64,000 nt of DNA from Rhypophila decipiens (taxonomy: Eukaryota; Ascomycota; Sordariomycetes; Sordariales; Naviculisporaceae). Shown here piece by piece: positions 33,404-46,100 of the stretch (the first letter of the stretch is position 1; each line of letters starts with the position of its first letter). The translations under genes were made by a program, and so were the position numbers. The DNA is taken from assembly GCA_033297075.1 (NCBI GenBank), contig MU858103.1, positions 1-64,000 of the forward strand, read 5' to 3'. The notes under the pieces were generated by a model. It was not told the origin of the DNA. It made no database searches and was given only the letters and a program-made list of their open reading frames with translations.

Positions 33404-33847
33404 CTGTAATATGAGTGATTGGAATTGAACAAGCAGAAAACGAGAGAAATGGGTCAAGCTCCAGTTATATATCCAGATGCTGGTGGACGAAATCGCTTTC
33501 CCCTCTTCTTTGTTGCTGCGATGTGAATCATCACCCACCCCCTAAGAAGCTCGATCTATAGTGGCCTCTTCCCATCGTTGTGGGTTGATTGGTTCCATCC
33601 AATTCGCCAACGGATCACCATGTGAGGTGCTGACAAACGGACTTCCTTAAACCCCATTTTGTCTTGTGTGATTTCGCTGCAAGCAATCTTAAACCTCGAG
33701 CTAATCAATGACAAACCATTCCATTTGGAATAATTACCATACATGTCTGGACTTTACTCAGCAAGAAATCGCATTGCCTTTCGAGTTTGCGATGAAAAGA
33801 AGTCCGTATCTTCAGCGGCAAGTGGATACCTAAGCTCTGACAAATGG

Positions 33848-33892
33848 TGACGTAAGGGTCTCGCCGTTTCGGTCTCAACTCGACTTACGTAA
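33848..33892. promoter_or_regulatory. Pair of bZIP-type sites upstream of the glutathione transferase
   Basis: TGACGTAA at 33848-33855 and TTACGTAA at 33885-33892 lie 30 bp apart, about 450-490 bp upstream of the GST start. The second is the centre of a perfect 12-bp palindrome, ACTTACGTAAGT. TTACGTAA is a known recognition site of fungal AP-1 factors (Yap/Pap1 type) and TGACGTAA is CRE-like. Regulation of the GST through them is inference. Confidence 0.4.
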
Positions 33893-34657
33893 GTGCCTTG
33901 ACCGGATCGGGTCAGGATTGATCGGCGAGCTACGGATCGGACCGGTCGAAGTGGGTCCTTGGACCGGCTTGACTGTTCCTGCCCGGCTCAGTCAACTCCG
34001 TGGATCCAGCGAGTGTATCTATCGGATTCGCTGGATTGAAAACTTTGAGTGACTTTCGAGTTTAGGATCACTTTAACTCATTAGTCAGTTCACAGTGATA
34101 GTCAGTCCGGTAAGGCGGTCATATGTTTCGTCTGCTCACTCGCTAGCTCATAATCAATAGGGATCCGCGGATACTCCCTCAAAGAACTCTATATTGCTTT
34201 CTTGCCTAGAGTAGGGTAAAGTAGGCAAGCATACGGGGTTCTGTGTATCAATAAATATGCAAGATCCATCTACATAACCTTGATTTGGGAAATATATTTG
34301 CGCATGGGATTCCTCTCAAGAACATATGCCCCGAATAGGTTGTCACACTTCGTGTTATATACAACGTCCAGGTCCGTCCTGTATCCAGATAGTCGATGGC
34401 TTGCATATGCAGGTGACTTTTGTCACCAACAAACTATATTTGTTGATGCCAAGGGTTTTATCTGAGCTGAAGGTGGTCTGGCGACCAATGACCACTGAGA
34501 CTGGCTAGATATTGTCTCTTGCTTCTGGAGATATCTTGCTAGTCTCGATGCATGGCACAGGTTCATAGCGCAGGCAGTCCAGCTAATGGGATGTGTCCCG
34601 GGATAGGACTGCTTGCAAAAAGACGACACCGGTATCAAGATGGTGCCGGGTATGGCA

Positions 34658-34683
34658 GGTAGCCACGGCTGGTAGCCACGGCT
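34658..34683. repeat. 13-bp perfect tandem duplication
   Basis: GGTAGCCACGGCT is repeated exactly twice in the region upstream of the P450 gene. Confidence 0.95.
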
Positions 34684-35088
34684 GGCGCTAACTTGATGAA
34701 ATCTGGGAGATAGGAATTCTCCCAGTCAGTGATACTTCCTCATAAGCGGTCCCCAAACTACCGTATGCTTGATAGTATATATCTAACGCCCACTTGTCCC
34801 GTCCTTCCATCCAAAGATTCCAACGTCTGCTCCTCTGTATAACCACAACGGTCAGAGGTGAACTTCACCAACACTTGAATCATCCCGCCCATACACGTCA
34901 CCGACCCTTCACAATTTTTATTTGATCCGAGCGGACTTGAACCTTTGGAAACTTCACGCCTCCTTTATATTCCAGTATTCGTCAAGTCTCGTCCGCAGTT
35001 CCAGTACTCCTTCTCGCACGCGGTCTCTTCTAGCACTCAGGAACTTCAGCATCATCTGAATTTGAACTCGAGTTGCCTGACATTCACC

Positions 35089-37054
35089 ATGGAAAACTGG
35101 CAACTCGACAGCGTCACAAGAGGACAACTATGGACAACCGTCGCCATTATTGGTGCCCTCTCATGGGCAGGATATGCCATCAGCCTAGCCATCTATCGTT
35201 TGTATTTCAGTCCGATGGCCAAGTTTCCCGGCCCAAAGCTAGCGGCCATGACCCAGTGGTACGAAGCCTATTTCGACCTCATTCACAAAGGAGGCGGGCA
35301 GTTTGTCTTTGAAATCAAAAGAATGCATGGTGTTTATGGTATCGACCTTTTCCCTTGCCGCTGTTTTCATATCCTCACCCAAAACCAATACTAAAGATTC
35401 TCCTCCATAAAAAAAAACAGGCCCCATAGTCCGAATCAACCCGTTCGAAATCCACATCTCAGACCCCGACTTCTACGACATCCTCTACGCAACCGGCAAG
35501 CTCTACGACAAACTCCCCTCCCTCTCAAACAGATACGACATGGCCCTCGCCGGATTCGCCACAGCAGACGCAGACCTCCACCGCCTGCGCCGAAACGCAC
35601 TAAACCCCTTCTTCAGCATGTCCAAGATCCGCTCCCACAACGCCCTCATCCAAGACATCGTCGACCGGATCTCGGCTCGTCTTTCGGCCGAATATGCCGG
35701 CAAGTCTGACAAGATCTTGAAAGTGAGAGAGATGTGGGGGTGCATGATGGCTGATGTCATCACTGAGCTTGCATTTGCAAGGCGCAAGAATTTTGTGGAC
35801 CAAAGTGAGAATATGCATGCCTGGTTTACCGAGGCGATTAGTGGCATGCTGGTTTGGACGCATTGGATGACGCATTTTCGGTTCTTGATTGGGGTTATGA
35901 ATTCTGTTCCTGGGTGGGTTGTCAAGAGGGCTAGTAGGCATTTGGGCGCTGTCTGGGAGTATCGAGAGGTTTGTTAATGACCACTTATACTCTTATTGTG
36001 ACTCTCTACTTAGTAGTAGGTCGCTGGCTAACTTGGGCAGGAAATCGAGTCCCAGATCCGGGATATCTTGTCTGGAACGAACCAACAGGCCAAGAGCGCT
36101 TCGCACGAGACGATCTTTCATGAGCTGTTGTCCTCGGATTTGCCAAAAGAAGAAATCAGCTTTGATCGGCTCCATCACGAGGCTCTGACTATCGTCGGGG
36201 CGGGTGATCACGCCACAAAATGGGCACTGACCATTGCGACGTTTTATATCCTTGAGAATGAGAGCGTTCATCGTAGACTGAAAAAAGAGTTGACGGAAGC
36301 GATTCCAGGCCCGGATGAGATTCCGCCCTGGGTCGAGCTTGAGAAGTTGCCTTATTTGAGCGCTGTTATCACTGAAGGTTCGTTCGTCTGTTACATTCAT
36401 TACACATGCATACTTGTTCCATGCAATATCCGTCATTTTAGGGCTAACAACAGGAAATACTGTGGAAAATAGCCCTCCGCCTCTCCTACGGCGGCGTCCA
36501 GCGCATGCCTCGAATCAACCGACACGAGCAGTGGCTATATAAACAGTGGACGATTCCCGCTGGAGTACCAGTCGGAATGGACAATTACCATCAACACACC
36601 GACGAAAACATTTTCCCGCAAGCAAACGAGTTCAAACCAGAAAGGTGGTTGGGCAATCCCAAGGTTGAGGTTGAAGTTGACGGACCTGACGGGAAGCTGA
36701 CTACAGTGTTGAAGCCGCTCTCGAGTTATATGACTGCTTTTGGGAAGGGTACTAGGATGTGTATTGGGATTAATCTGGTGAGTCTTGGCTTTTTTTAATT
36801 TTTTTATCTGATGGCTGCTTCATTACAGCCCGACGGCCGTGGGCTTGCTTTGATAATAGAAGCTAACGATGATGGACTCGGGTGTGATGTGGCAGGCCTA
36901 CGCAGAGATATACATTGGTCTGGCCACACTCTTCCGCCGACACGAGTTTGAGCTGTTTGAGACGGATAGGTCGGACGTGACCTTTGTGAGGGACTTGTTT
37001 TCCGCTCATCCCGCACCGAGTAGTAAAGGTGTGAGGGTGGTTGTCAAGGAGTGA
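35089..37054 (+). CDS. Cytochrome P450 monooxygenase
   Basis: Exons 35089-35338, 35421-35968, 36041-36377, 36473-36777 and 36896-37054 join to 532 residues. A single N-terminal anchor ([20 protein letters not shown]) precedes the [25 protein letters not shown] hinge, typical of fungal ER-bound E-class P450s of the trichodiene-oxygenase-like type. The K-helix ExxR reads EALR across intron 3, and FKPERW is the PERF-type motif. The haem loop is [17 protein letters not shown] with ligand Cys475. The I-helix reads [10 protein letters not shown] (about 318-327): the usual acid-Thr pair is replaced by His-Ala with a Thr one position later, an atypical oxygen-activation site. Substrate unknown. No polyketide, NRPS or terpene gene is adjacent in this window. 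Confidence 0.93.
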
Positions 37055-40000
37055 GGTTTTGGACTAGTACTACTACCTCTCACTTTAGCTGATAACTTAC
37101 AAAAAGTGGCTTGCTGGCGCATGTAGGCTACCATGGGCATCCGGTGAATATATGGCTGAAGGTGGCTTTGAGATCAAGGGACAGATCTTGTTGGTGTCGC
37201 TTAGTTGTGTAACAGGATGATGGTATTGTTTAAGTGAAGAGTGATGAAAGGATGGTGCCAGCATTGTTGGAAATACATGTTTGCGAGTTTGAAATAAGCT
37301 TGTGAAAGGGTTACTCTGAACGTGTGTTACGTGGATGGACTTTTGGTCTTGTTGTCCACAGTCCATGTACATAGGACAGTACGGATAGTCCAACCAGGAA
37401 ATTTCCCGACGGAGAATAAGAAGATCACATGTGACAGTGACATACTATATTCCATACCTTGGCAGATTGGTAAATTGCTACTTTGCCAGTGCGGTGCCAT
37501 TGTGAATGAGTTACCAACAGTGAATCTATATTGGTTAGCATTAGTTTGATGCTCCCTGGCTTGAGTTCTGGACTCGAGTTAAAGATATCACCTTCTGTTG
37601 GTATAATAACAGAGGTTTGTGGGATTTTCAGGCCGGTGAGGTAGGTGTGTAGATAGCTTAGGTATGCATGCAGCTGACTTCTTCACGTAGCATCTAGATA
37701 CATGAAAAAGCTTCGAAGTGTCTACAAAGCGTTACAGTAGCGGTATATGTATCAATCTCATGCGGGAGTAGCAACGAAGATAGCCGATAGATAAATGGAT
37801 GGGTAGTCACGCACGTTGTTTAACCTGTTTTGTCATAGACATTTGGTAGTAGAAGTTCCTCGAGGAAGTTCCATCTACCCAAAACAGCCCCAAGTCTTGA
37901 AGTACACCTATCAGAGGAATGGCACCACCTGAATGTAGGGTGACTTGACGATCAATAGAATCCGTCTAAGTGATATGGCCGCTAAGCAGCTGCATTATCT
38001 CACGAACCTTATCTGCTGCAGAAACATGTAGATACTACATATTCACTCCATGGCTAAGTTTGCGGGATACTGGTAGGCTACGTAGCCGCCGTGCTACAAT
38101 GAAATGTTGCAATCATGTCGATCTTTTCCTCTTTCCTTTACTGAGGCTAGGATCTAGGTCTACTCAAGTTACCCTCTGACAATACTATCTGAGCTAGTAT
38201 CGAAGTACGGTGCAGCAGTGGCCCAAAGGTGAAAACAGCTCATGGCGAAGATGGACAAGGGATAGTTAGCATCCGGTCCGACGTTTGGCCAGGTTCCTTT
38301 CTCATGTTTGCTACTAGCCTCATCACAAATTAACTAACAAGGTTAACACAGTGCACTCTGTTTGATTTTGGGAATTGTTTAAGGTTGCTCCCGTCCGGCC
38401 ACGTGCCCGTGCGACTGTGTGCATGCGGGCTAAGAAAAGAGTGTGAACACAAGGGGTTTCGCTTGCCGACAGATATAGTTATCCAAGAAGGCATTTATGA
38501 AGGAATTAGCGAGGTACCATTGTCCATTATATTGTAGTGTATTAATAATGCCGATGCTGGTACAGGCAAGGTGTTTTGTTCCTTCTCATATGGGGTAAAT
38601 TATAATGGCATCCTTCAGCCCATCTAGCGGAGCAAGTAAGCACCAAGAAGGCATCAACTCTTCTGGAAACCTTGGCAGCGATACCTGTTATAGCTGAACG
38701 GATATAATGATCGGAGGGATCAGACTAAGTTCAAATCCGTTGTTGGTAAGGCACGACAGAGTGAGGAACCTTGCCTTGTTCTTAGAGAATGTGTTTTAAT
38801 GATCATTATGAAACATTGTTTCATGTTCGTGAACTACGGCTTTCGGGCCAGCTGGTCAGTCACGTCACCGTCTTGTTAGTTTCCATTCTTGCTGTCATCT
38901 CTGTTCTATCAGTTCATCATTCATGTGTGTTTCTTCCATCTGAGGGTGGGCAACAGATCGATCAGGTGAACACGCAATCATAGAACCCCCCATGGAAAAG
39001 TGCATTCGATATAACTTATCAAAACAGCGACCTATCTGGGTAGTCTAGTGCCCACAAGCGCGTGCGTGCATCATCTAAGTGACGAGCGCTCGCACATGAA
39101 CATTGGGGATGGATGTGGGAGGTAAGCAGTAACGTTGCAGCTACAGTAGGCGCATCTGAAGCTGACAAAATGCTACTCCACGGTATGTCCTCGGTAGATA
39201 GATTGTGGCGTCGATGATCGCAATCCTTCAAGATGAGGTGGTATTCTTGGGGTCAGCGCTTATACATGTGGTGACGGGCCAGTTGGAACATAGGGGCCGA
39301 GATGGCATGGTGAACCCAAACTGCTTCATGTCTAATGTTTCCTTGTCTAGTGAGTTGCTATGGTTCGGACGATTCGACGCACTGGTATTAGACCGAGAAA
39401 CATGACGATGCAGCGAGGAATCAGACGATCAATGAGGGTCAATGACCAACATGTCAGAAATGTTCCTTTACGGCTCTGGTAAGGCGACTGGGAAGTCGTT
39501 CGTACCTGCATTTGCCACCAAATTCCAGCATTATGCCCGCGGGAAACTGTCAGATTTGCATGCCTCACCTGTCTCCATACAAGTCTGCATGAATGCGCTT
39601 GTCCGTTCCTTCAGGAAGGAGGTTGAAACAAACAACTCATAAGGCCACCCGACGGGGCCCGTGTAAAAGACAGGTGAGGACAGAGTACAGACTTGGGACG
39701 GTGATCTGTTCACTGCCAATTGCTGTACTATCCAGGATGCCTAGCTGGTCGACCGAGTTAAACTGTCGATGGAAGGAATCGGTAGTGGAAAAGAATGCCT
39801 GCCTAGACCCTAGTCAGGGGTTAATAAGCCACCAAGATTCAAGAATAGAGCACAGTTGACACTAACAAATACCCCTGGCCTGACCTGGACAGGCCTGCTG
39901 GTCTCCCAAGATCGATTTCGCCGACGCCACCGACCTTCCCCATTCGGGGTATGCAGTGCTACGCTCCGGCAGAGAGCAGTGGCAGCAAAGAATGCAGCAC

Positions 40001-41411
40001 AAACATCACCTTGCTCTCGTGCGTGCCTCACTCGGTGCCTCACTGCTATAACATGCCTCATAGGGTGTGTGTTCCTGCAGACGGCTATCGCGTGCTCACA
40101 TGGCGTGAGCCGCTGTGTGACGCCGAGCAGGTCCGAAGACTCACTCTGACAAGCACGGATCTCACCGAAAGGACTTGAAGAGGCGGCGAAACAAGCGACC
40201 GGAAATAAAAAGATAAAAAACATGAAACAAATAAACCAGGTTCGTGTTAATGAACAATTACCAAGCCGAAAGAAAATAATATTAAGAACCAATTACCGGG
40301 AAGGACCCGACCATTGAGAGCCTTGATAGGCCCATGTCACCATCACGGCATCGACCATCTGGGGTGGTATACCCCTGTAACCCACGCTGGTTTTTGTGGG
40401 GGGCGAGTGACATGCCCCTGGAGGAGGGTGTAGACGGCTCTTCTGCGGTGCACTGCCAGACCTGGTTATGGCTTCAGCATTGGCTAGCATCCCAAGATGA
40501 ATCAGATTAGCGGGCACACCCTGAAGTGCTCTTCTTTTCTCCATCTGGCTCCATGTATAAACGAAGCTCCACACTCATTACTCTTGCCGTCTTTTGATTT
40601 CCAGATCCATGACAAGGTACTCACAAGGACAGCTAGCCGGCAGCATACCAGGAGCATTAGTCAGACAAAATAACTACCGTACTCTGCGTTGATATCAGCC
40701 CAAAGGAGGAATTCTCCAAGCAAAGGATTCAAGATCAGACTCGATGGGGCTAGTCTCGGGAGGGATGTGCCGCTGCACTCCAGACATCTGCACTGTACCC
40801 TTGCTGGTTCGTTTACTTTGACTTGCAGCACAAGCCATCAAGCGGCAACGTTGCTGGATCAAGGATGACACCCTGGCTGGTCAGGCACCAGATACGGAGT
40901 ATAGACAAACAAATGGCATGTAAGGCCTTGAAATGGAGTGGAGAAGGAGACCTGGTACCTGAAATGGCCGATATTATGCCCAGGATCAAGGTACTAAGTC
41001 AAGGTTGAACCGGGCAATCGGGAGTTGAACCTCCTCAGTGTGACCATGGGGTCCAGTCTTTGTATGGCAATCTCTTGTCACCGTCAAATGAGAGGGCCAC
41101 ATGCTCGACTACCACACACACACGTCCACACGCGATGCCTGGATCATGCTACGGACCTGCTCCTGTCTACTCGGCGCTGTTACTCACGGCCCAGGTTGAC
41201 AAACTGAGACCCAGATCATGGCAACCGCACGACTGAGGATATAAACCGCTCTCGTCACCCCCTTCGAGACTCACTTTCCGTCTTGACTCTCCACACCATC
41301 AAGCGATCACTCCTTTTCGCTTTCTTCACTTCTTCTGGACTTTACTAACCCTCTTCTTGATACCACTTACACTCCCTATACAAACCGCTGATATCGATTA
41401 TCAACATCGCC
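37055..41411. other. 4.4-kb gene-free stretch
   Basis: Between the P450 and chitinase genes. No exon chain with fungal coding bias, no transposase or reverse-transcriptase signature, and no terminal repeats were recognised. Reading frames are short and stop-rich on both strands. The right end carries the chitinase promoter, including a TATA-like ATATAAA near 41239. It could be a decayed insertion, but I cannot show that from the sequence alone. Confidence 0.5.
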
Positions 41412-42775
<1,364 letters not shown>

Positions 42776-43122
42776 ATGCGCCGGGGAGGAACGGACGGAC
42801 CTTTTGGATAGAGCTCGTTCGATGGGGGGGATGGAAATCTGTCTGATTCTTACTTCATGTACATACTTTAGTCTTTGACTTCTTTTTCATGTCTTTCTCT
42901 TTTCATTGTTTCATATATCATCACTTCTTTTCAGTCATCGTTGTCTTCCGTTTTTCTTTTGTTGTTTCTTACTTCATCTCTGCATTATCTTGGTTTTCCC
43001 TTGCCATCCGCCACTTCAATCACTGGTCTTTTTCATTACCGGTAGGTGATACTATGCTTGATATTTAACCTTTGGCACTTTGCTACTAGCCTTGGGATTA
43101 TCGTTTCCCCTTTGTTACACCA
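42776..43122. other. Convergent T-rich 3' region
   Basis: About 350 bp of T/C-rich sequence between the stops of the chitinase and the DUF3433-type gene, consistent with two 3' UTRs. Confidence 0.6.
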
Positions 43123-46100
43123 TTAACACCCATCACTGTTACTCCCATCACCAGTACTTGTACGACTCCTAGTACTTTTAGGCGCTTCAGCAACCCAATA
43201 ATCGATGCCTACCCCATTGACCTTGTTCTGGTGTGGTCCTTTCCCAAACTTGAAGGCGTCTTGACAAGGAAACTCTCGCATGGTATACAACCTGCCCATT
43301 CCACTCACCAATTTATCCCTCTCCCTCTGCTGCACCGTCCCCAACCCTTCAAAGTCCCTGAGCATCCTGTCCGACCAAACAAGGTAATACATGCACCCGA
43401 TAATCGTATCCATACCAACCGGCATGTTTTTCGCTCGCTTTCTATTCCCAGAGTCATCATTTATTTCTCTTGCCTTGCTTTCTACTCCAAAGAATGCCAA
43501 AATATGTCGTCCCCTAAAGCGCAATTCCCCAAGAAGGGAGCCAGCAAGGACAATGACCATCCAGGTCAAGATAGCAACCGCAAGCCAAGTGCAAGCCTCG
43601 TGGTTCTTCCAAGTGACCGTGTTCCGGAAAGGGATATTTGCAAATAGGATAGGCGTGAACTTGGCCAGCAAGGCTGTGAGCGCTATACTGAACGCAAACG
43701 CGTCCTTGGAGCGGATGAATCTGTACAGTCCGATAAATGGGTTCGATGGGGGCGCAAGAAGGATTGAGTCCCTGGCGGAGCGAGGTCTTGCAGCAAGGAG
43801 CGTGTGAATATGGGTGTCTGATATTTCTGTATCGAAGTAAAGGGTCAGTAAGCACTTGTCAGTTTTTTGGGACCAGACAGACATACGGAAGAAGTAGTAG
43901 TCCCAGAACCCGCTCACAGCCGTACCAAAGGTTGTTAATGACAGCCGCACGCCAAATGACTCGCTGTCCATAAAGGCCTCAAATGTAGTGTCCATCGTGG
44001 TGTTCTCGTAGTACAGAATCAGGATAAGAAGACCGACATGAACAATCAGGGCTGTAACTCGGATGGATATGTCCCGTGTAGCCGGATTGACATGCCAGAA
44101 CCTTTTTTTCGGAGTATTAGATCGACGTTCCGGAGGGTCCCGAGTTGTTGGCCGTATGGGGCTGTTATCCACAGGTATAACGGGCAGAACCTGAATTGCA
44201 TATTTCGGTCTCGGCTTCCCACTGCGTTTGTGAGTGAGAACTGGGCTTGTGTAGTAGCACAGTCGGAATCGGTTCGCTTTCAGCACGTCTGAAATCTGGC
44301 TGTCGGTAATATATTTTCCACCAGACGGGATCGACCTTAGCAGGGTTCGCAACTCCGGTTCCGAGGAGGCGAGCAGGCTGCTCATAGAGGCGATACTCCA
44401 CGGCTCGGTAGCAAACCCTGTCCTCCAACGAGCGAGCATGATGCCTATGATGATTATCAGGACAGCCATAATCACTAGAAATGCCTCAGCCACCCTTAGA
44501 GGTGTCCCTGCGTTTCTCAACCCATAGGCACACATGTCCCCGGCAGCCGAGCAATACATTGAAGTGTACTCCAGGCGGATCGTCTCAGTAGACAATGGTA
44601 CGAGAGTGACGGACAGGGTGCTGAGGATGACGTTGAGCAATGCAAGGGGATCCCGGGCGCGAGTAAGGAACCGAATTGCAACCAAGGGTGCAGATATCGC
44701 TCGCTGGGAAAGAAAAAGAGAGTCTTGGGCTTGGGCGCCCCCTTTATACTTGGCAAGAGCTCGAAACGGAAGGGCAAGATTCACGCTCCCGGTCAGGATT
44801 TGTATGGGAATCTTGAGTAGAGTGGCAATAAGGACGGGTACGAGCGATGCCATCAGGTAATCTGCCTCGCTTCGCAGATTGAAGAAAGCACCGTAACTGT
44901 CAGGCGATATCGGGCCAGGAGGTGGAGGAGGGCGAGGTTCACGGGAAGGGGTAGGGGTTGCAAGGACGAAGACCGTTGTCTGTCCGTTTCGATCCAAGTC
45001 AATCGTGTAAGTACCGGGCCGTAAAGAGGCAAACTTGGATGGGCATTGGGTGAAGGCGGCAGTCCTAACGGGGGTGCCTTTATGGTAATAAATCACTGTC
45101 ACATCAGACACTGTCCTCTGTTTTTCGCTTGTGACTGCTGTGGCTCCTTCATTGCCCAAAGCGCCCAGTTGCTTGTTATTATTAGTTCCACCGATTGCGG
45201 TCAATGGACTCAGTTCCCCAGCATTGCCCATCTTGGCTTCGGATACAGGATGCGCTCCCGAGGACACGAGAGGAGTCCGTGATGCTATGTTCTGGACATC
45301 AGAACTGACCGTCGAACTGATACTCAATGCTTGTGTCGATTTAGCAAAGTTACCTTCCGTCATGGTGGTATGCCAGGTTCCAACTGTCCCCGTGTCGGAT
45401 CTCGTAGTTGGCGCGGACGAGCGAGCATCAGTCGGTGTGGTATCCACGACTATAGGGATTGCTATCTTTCCCGAAGAACTCGAGACAGTTGTTTCCCGAG
45501 TTCCTGAAATACTCTTGGATGTCAGGAACTCAGCACTGGTGGACTCGATTGATATCAGATGGCCTATCTTTCCCGACTGGCTCGAAGCGATTGGTATCGG
45601 CGTGACGGAACTGATTGCGGTGAATAGCTCAGTGGTGGTACTCTGGTTTGACAGGTTGACATCGCTTGGTGGACTTTGGGTGTTTGGTACGGACGCTGAT
45701 AATCTTGAACTTGTTATTTCCATTGATTCTGTGGACATTGTAGACGTCGTGGAAACCGATGAAGCTGCCGATCCTGTCAGACTCCGTTCTCTTGATGACA
45801 ATATCGATGTCTCCGTTGATGCTCTGGATGCTGTGGATGATATCGACACCGTTAAATCTGCTGATTCTGTCGATGAAATTCGGGCTGTGGATGATATTGT
45901 CGGCGTTGTTGAGCTTGGAGTCGTAGAGGACGCGGTGGAACTCGCGGTTGTGCCCAACGGTCTTCCAAACGGGAGCGTCCACCATATAGTCTCAAGCACC
46001 GTAGCCCCTGCATCACACGGCTGCGTATAAGGCACAAACTCCGTACATACCTCAGCCGTTAGTGGAAATGTTAGAGTCGCTAAATCGGCACACACAAGCG

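Larger units (their letters stand above)
33404..35088. promoter_or_regulatory. Divergent region between GST and P450
   Basis: About 1.7 kb between divergently transcribed detoxification-type genes. It holds the bZIP-like site pair, a cluster of GATCGG/GGACCGG words near 33900-33970, and a 13-bp tandem duplication at 34658. No coding exon recognised. Confidence 0.5.

Noticed and set aside
38695..38750. tRNA-like A box (TAGCTGAACGG) and B box (AGTTCAAATCC) about 40 bp apart
   Set aside because: The words resemble internal Pol III promoter boxes, but the flanks do not pair into acceptor or T stems, so no tRNA can be drawn. A SINE relic cannot be excluded without a copy-number search.
39856..40149. 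97-residue frame with several cysteines in the gene desert
   Set aside because: No family resemblance, no splice continuation and no coding bias; treated as chance.
45131..46030. 300-residue plus-strand frame opposite the DUF3433-type gene
   Set aside because: It is antisense to the Ser/Thr-rich stalk; the Val/Asp-rich translation is the mirror of Ser/Thr codons, and there is no independent evidence.
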